Positions 61,840 through 64,000 of a stretch of 64,000 nucleotides of DNA are shown in pieces. The notes below the pieces were generated by a model. That model saw only the letters and a program-made list of their open reading frames with translations, had not been told where the DNA came from and searched no databases. Position 1 is the first letter of the stretch. Every line of letters starts with the position of its first letter. The position numbers were made by a program, and so were the translations under genes. The stretch is from Wenyingzhuangia marina (GTDB lineage Bacteria > Bacteroidota > Bacteroidia > Flavobacteriales > Flavobacteriaceae): the NCBI RefSeq assembly GCF_900130035.1, contig NZ_FQXQ01000003.1:496001-560000 (forward strand), in the 5' to 3' direction.

Positions 61840-63075
61840 TTAATACCAACGTTTTTTCTTGGCTTTAGAAGCTTCAGATTTACGACCTTTTTTATACTTG
61901 CTTCCTTGTTTTTTATGTACTTCTGGTTTGGCAGCAGGATCTAATGGATAAGGATGATTTTCTTCAACAGTAATAAATTTCCCCATTAGTTGTTGAATGT
62001 CTTTTAAATAAGGTTTTTCATCGGCAGAACAAAAGGCTACAGCACGTCCTTCTTTTCCTGCGCGACCCGTACGACCAATTCTGTGCACATAACTTTCTGG
62101 AATGTTAGGCAAATCAAAATTGATTACAATATCTAAATCTGGAATATCAATTCCACGAGCAGCTACATCAGTTGCAATTAAAATATTAACATCTTTGTTT
62201 TTAAACTTATTCAATGCCTTGGTTCTAGCAGCTTGTGTTTTATCACCGTGAATGGTATCAACCTTATATTTATTTTTTAACAAGGTTTCTTCTAATTTAT
62301 CAACCCCAAACTTGGTACGTCTAAAAATGATAATATTTCCGTGTAAATTGTTTCTTAACAAGTGCAAACACAATTCTATTTTTTTAGGTTTTGGCACCAT
62401 GTATAACTCTTGATTCACTGTTTTGGCAGCAGAAGATATAGCTGAAACCGATACTTTTTCAGGCTCTGTTAATAATTCTTTGGCCAAAGCTTCAATTTTA
62501 GGAGGCATGGTGGCAGAAAATAGAAGCGTTTGTTTTTGTTTAGGACACAAACGTTCAATTTTTTTAACATCATCAATAAAGCCCATGTCTAACATCATGT
62601 CGGCTTCATCTAACACTAAAATCTGAATGTAATCTAAGTTTAAAACATCTCTTTTGTGTAAATCTAACAAACGACCAGGAGTAGCAATTAAAATATCGAC
62701 TCCTTTTTTTAGTTGATCTATTTGTGGTTCCATAGACATTCCACCGTATACAGAAGTAGTTCTTAAATTGGTGTAAGTACTGTAACTTTTAAAGTTTTCT
62801 TCTATTTGTACAGCCAATTCACGAGTAGGACTCACCACCAAAGCTTTTATTTTTTTGTCTTTTTTACTAGCATCTGTTTGCGAAAACAAACGATCTAAAA
62901 TAGGCAAGGCAAAAGCAGCAGTTTTTCCAGTTCCTGTCTGGGCACTACCAATAACATCTATTCCATCTAAAACCAAAGGAATGGTGGCTTGTTGAATAGG
63001 AGTAGGAGTGGTGTAGTTTTGCTCTGCTACCGCTTTTAAAATTTTAGCGTTTAAGTGTAAGTCTTTAAATGTCAT
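61840..63075 (-). CDS. RhlE-type DEAD-box RNA helicase
   Basis: 411 aa. All motifs are present: Q motif (PTPIQQATIPLVLDG), SAQTGTGKTAAFALP, SPTRELA, VLDEADMML, FSATMP, ATDVAARGIDIPD and HRIGRTGRAGKEG. A basic C-terminal tail (KKQGSKYKKGRKSEASKAKKK) likely binds RNA. It unwinds RNA duplexes in ribosome assembly or RNA decay. It is probably the first gene of the unit with the EEP protein. Confidence 0.95.
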   Translation of the reverse strand: MTFKDLHLNAKILKAVAEQNYTTPTPIQQATIPLVLDGIDVIGSAQTGTGKTAAFALPILDRLFSQTDASKKDKKIKALVVSPTRELAVQIEENFKSYSTYTNLRTTSVYGGMSMEPQIDQLKKGVDILIATPGRLLDLHKRDVLNLDYIQILVLDEADMMLDMGFIDDVKKIERLCPKQKQTLLFSATMPPKIEALAKELLTEPEKVSVSAISSAAKTVNQELYMVPKPKKIELCLHLLRNNLHGNIIIFRRTKFGVDKLEETLLKNKYKVDTIHGDKTQAARTKALNKFKNKDVNILIATDVAARGIDIPDLDIVINFDLPNIPESYVHRIGRTGRAGKEGRAVAFCSADEKPYLKDIQQLMGKFITVEENHPYPLDPAAKPEVHKKQGSKYKKGRKSEASKAKKKRWY

Positions 63076-63145
63076 AAATAGTGTTTACTAGTCTTGCAAA
63101 GATAGGGAAGTTGTTAGTAATATGTGTGTAAGTATTTTTATCTAA

Positions 63146-63178
63146 TTTGTTTAGAGCGTAATATTGATTGTATCTTTA
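63146..63178 (+). promoter_or_regulatory. putative promoter of the AbiH-family gene
   Basis: TTTG at 63146-63149, 21-nt spacer, TATCTTTA at 63171-63178 (one mismatch to TAnnTTTG), 21 nt before the ATG at 63200. Confidence 0.5.
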
Positions 63179-63199
63179 AGAATTGACAAAATTGCACAC

Positions 63200-64000
63200 A
63201 TGAAAAATATTTTTATTATAGGAAACGGCTTTGATTTGGCACATGGGTATGATACTGATTATGCTTCTTTTATTAGGTATTTAATCGATAATGATAAACT
63301 AATAGAAAAAATTAACACTAGAGAGGGAGAAAGAACAGTTGTAAGGAATCCTGGGGCTAGTAGAGCTACACATAATTCAACATTTACAACAAATAAAAAT
63401 GGTTTGAATGTGAAATATGAAATGTTTATTGATAATGAATTTTTAAAAGAGATTATATTTAAAACCAACATAGAGAAGTGGTGTGATATTGAAGTTTTGT
63501 ATTATGAATTATTAAAACCGTCAAAGAATCCCAAAAAACTAAATAATGAACTAAGTCAAGTTAAAAATGAATTAGAAAAATATTTATGTCAATTTAATAA
63601 AGAACAAAATGTCATCGCAGAATTCTCTTCTTTCTTTGAGAAAATAGGAAAAGGCAGAGACAATTTGGTATTGAATTTTAATTATACCAATACATTTGAA
63701 CGTCTTTATAAAAATAAAATAGATAGTATAGAAGTGTTAAATTTTCACGGTCAGTTAAATAGCAAAACAAATCCTATTATTTTTGGTTATGCACCCACAG
63801 AAGAGGAAACTAAAGTTTTAATTAATAAAAATGATAATGAGTATTTAAAAAATATCAAACGTTATTATTATAAACAAACTCAGAACGAAAATAAGCTTAA
63901 TGAGTTCTTGGAAAAATCAGATAAAAATATTGTGAATTCAGAAGAGATTAATGTTTTTGTGCTAGGTCATTCCTGTGGTGTTTCAGATAGAAAAATACTG
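63200..64000 (+). CDS. AbiH-family abortive infection protein (N-terminal 267 residues, cut by window edge)
   Basis: The frame is open from the ATG at 63200 to the right edge. The start MKNIFIIGNGFDLAHGYDT is the signature of AbiH (bacteriophage abortive infection) proteins. Further blocks are ASFIRYLIDND near 22-32, KWCDIEVLYYELL, LVLNFNYTNTFERL, EVLNFHGQLN and VFVLGHSCGVSDRKI. AbiH was first described as a lactococcal plasmid factor against phages; how it works is unknown to me. The C-terminus is outside the window. Its AT content is higher than that of the core genes on the left, consistent with an accessory gene. Confidence 0.85.
   Translation, partial: MKNIFIIGNGFDLAHGYDTDYASFIRYLIDNDKLIEKINTREGERTVVRNPGASRATHNSTFTTNKNGLNVKYEMFIDNEFLKEIIFKTNIEKWCDIEVLYYELLKPSKNPKKLNNELSQVKNELEKYLCQFNKEQNVIAEFSSFFEKIGKGRDNLVLNFNYTNTFERLYKNKIDSIEVLNFHGQLNSKTNPIIFGYAPTEEETKVLINKNDNEYLKNIKRYYYKQTQNENKLNEFLEKSDKNIVNSEEINVFVLGHSCGVSDRKIL

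Noticed and set aside
63259-63471. A 70-aa minus-strand protein
   Set aside because: It is a shadow of the AbiH-family frame on the other strand.

Overview
The window comes from a member of the Bacteroidota, almost certainly a marine Flavobacteriaceae. The DNA is AT-rich. Many promoters fit the Bacteroidota form TTTG / about 19-21 nt / TAnnTTTG, and Shine-Dalgarno sites are largely absent. Family-specific genes are present: a type IX secretion (T9SS) sorting tail, a TonB/carboxypeptidase-regulatory outer-membrane receptor, DUF4954, DUF3822, DUF4625, HAEPLYID and a long SecA without the C-terminal zinc tail. No rRNA, tRNA, prophage, insertion sequence or CRISPR array was seen. Most of the window is ordinary core chromosome.

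Layout. 1-1391 (minus): start of a capsule/exopolysaccharide export pair (Wza-like lipoprotein, Wzc-like protein cut by the edge). 1489-6571 (plus): methyltransferase, cobalamin adenosyltransferase, DUF2795 protein, secA. 6642-8276 (minus): frameshifted HAEPLYID outer-membrane protein, its 128-aa partner and a small protein. 8406-11150: trmL, DUF1304 protein, and a glycosyltransferase plus LpxH-like phosphoesterase pair. 11385-15224: DUF4954 hexapeptide protein followed by glmS. 15294-19142 (minus): acyltransferase, miaA, potassium channel, exonuclease/GIY-YIG protein. 19326-23617 (plus): AraC regulator, MFS exporter, M1 peptidase. 23651-27582 (minus): PLP-binding protein, serA, serC, acyl-CoA reductase, with a divergent ferredoxin. 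28141-30759: SGNH hydrolase and a secreted GH43 enzyme. 30905-32290: operator array, SatD-like regulator, DUF3307 membrane protein. 32497-34798: thioredoxin, methyltransferase, a YdjM-type pseudogene and a VOC protein. 34969-41485: RND efflux operon with a PII-like protein and small membrane proteins. 41488-41821: a scar joining a truncated mnmE to a decayed tolC fragment. 41876-46537 (minus): pseudouridine synthase, ornithine cyclodeaminase-like enzyme, patatin, rsmD, DUF3822 and a membrane protein. 46648-52550: RecD-like helicase, pxpABC, WYL regulator and small proteins. 52791-58401: a probable zinc-acquisition operon. 58450-63075: a receptor remnant, DUF4139 protein with an inserted TonB-plug module, EEP nuclease and RhlE-like helicase. 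63200-64000: AbiH-family gene cut by the edge.

Most interesting parts. (1) The SatD/DUF3307 module has three dyad operators phased at exactly 28 bp over its promoter. The SatD protein reads as a degenerate class III nucleotidyl cyclase joined to a helix-turn-helix, next to a membrane protein. (2) The putative zinc operon has a perfect Bacteroidota promoter and a near-perfect dyad just downstream of it. It encodes a His/Cys-rich small protein, a TonB receptor, two His-rich DUF4625 lipoproteins (one internally duplicated) and a ZigA/CobW-type GTPase. (3) A DUF4139 protein carries a whole SusC-like carboxypeptidase-regulatory plus plug module inside it. (4) The mnmE/tolC junction records a deletion or rearrangement beside an intact RND operon. 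(5) A multi-stem intergenic element lies between the RND adaptor and permease genes. Functions are assigned by recognising family motifs by eye. No database search was run.
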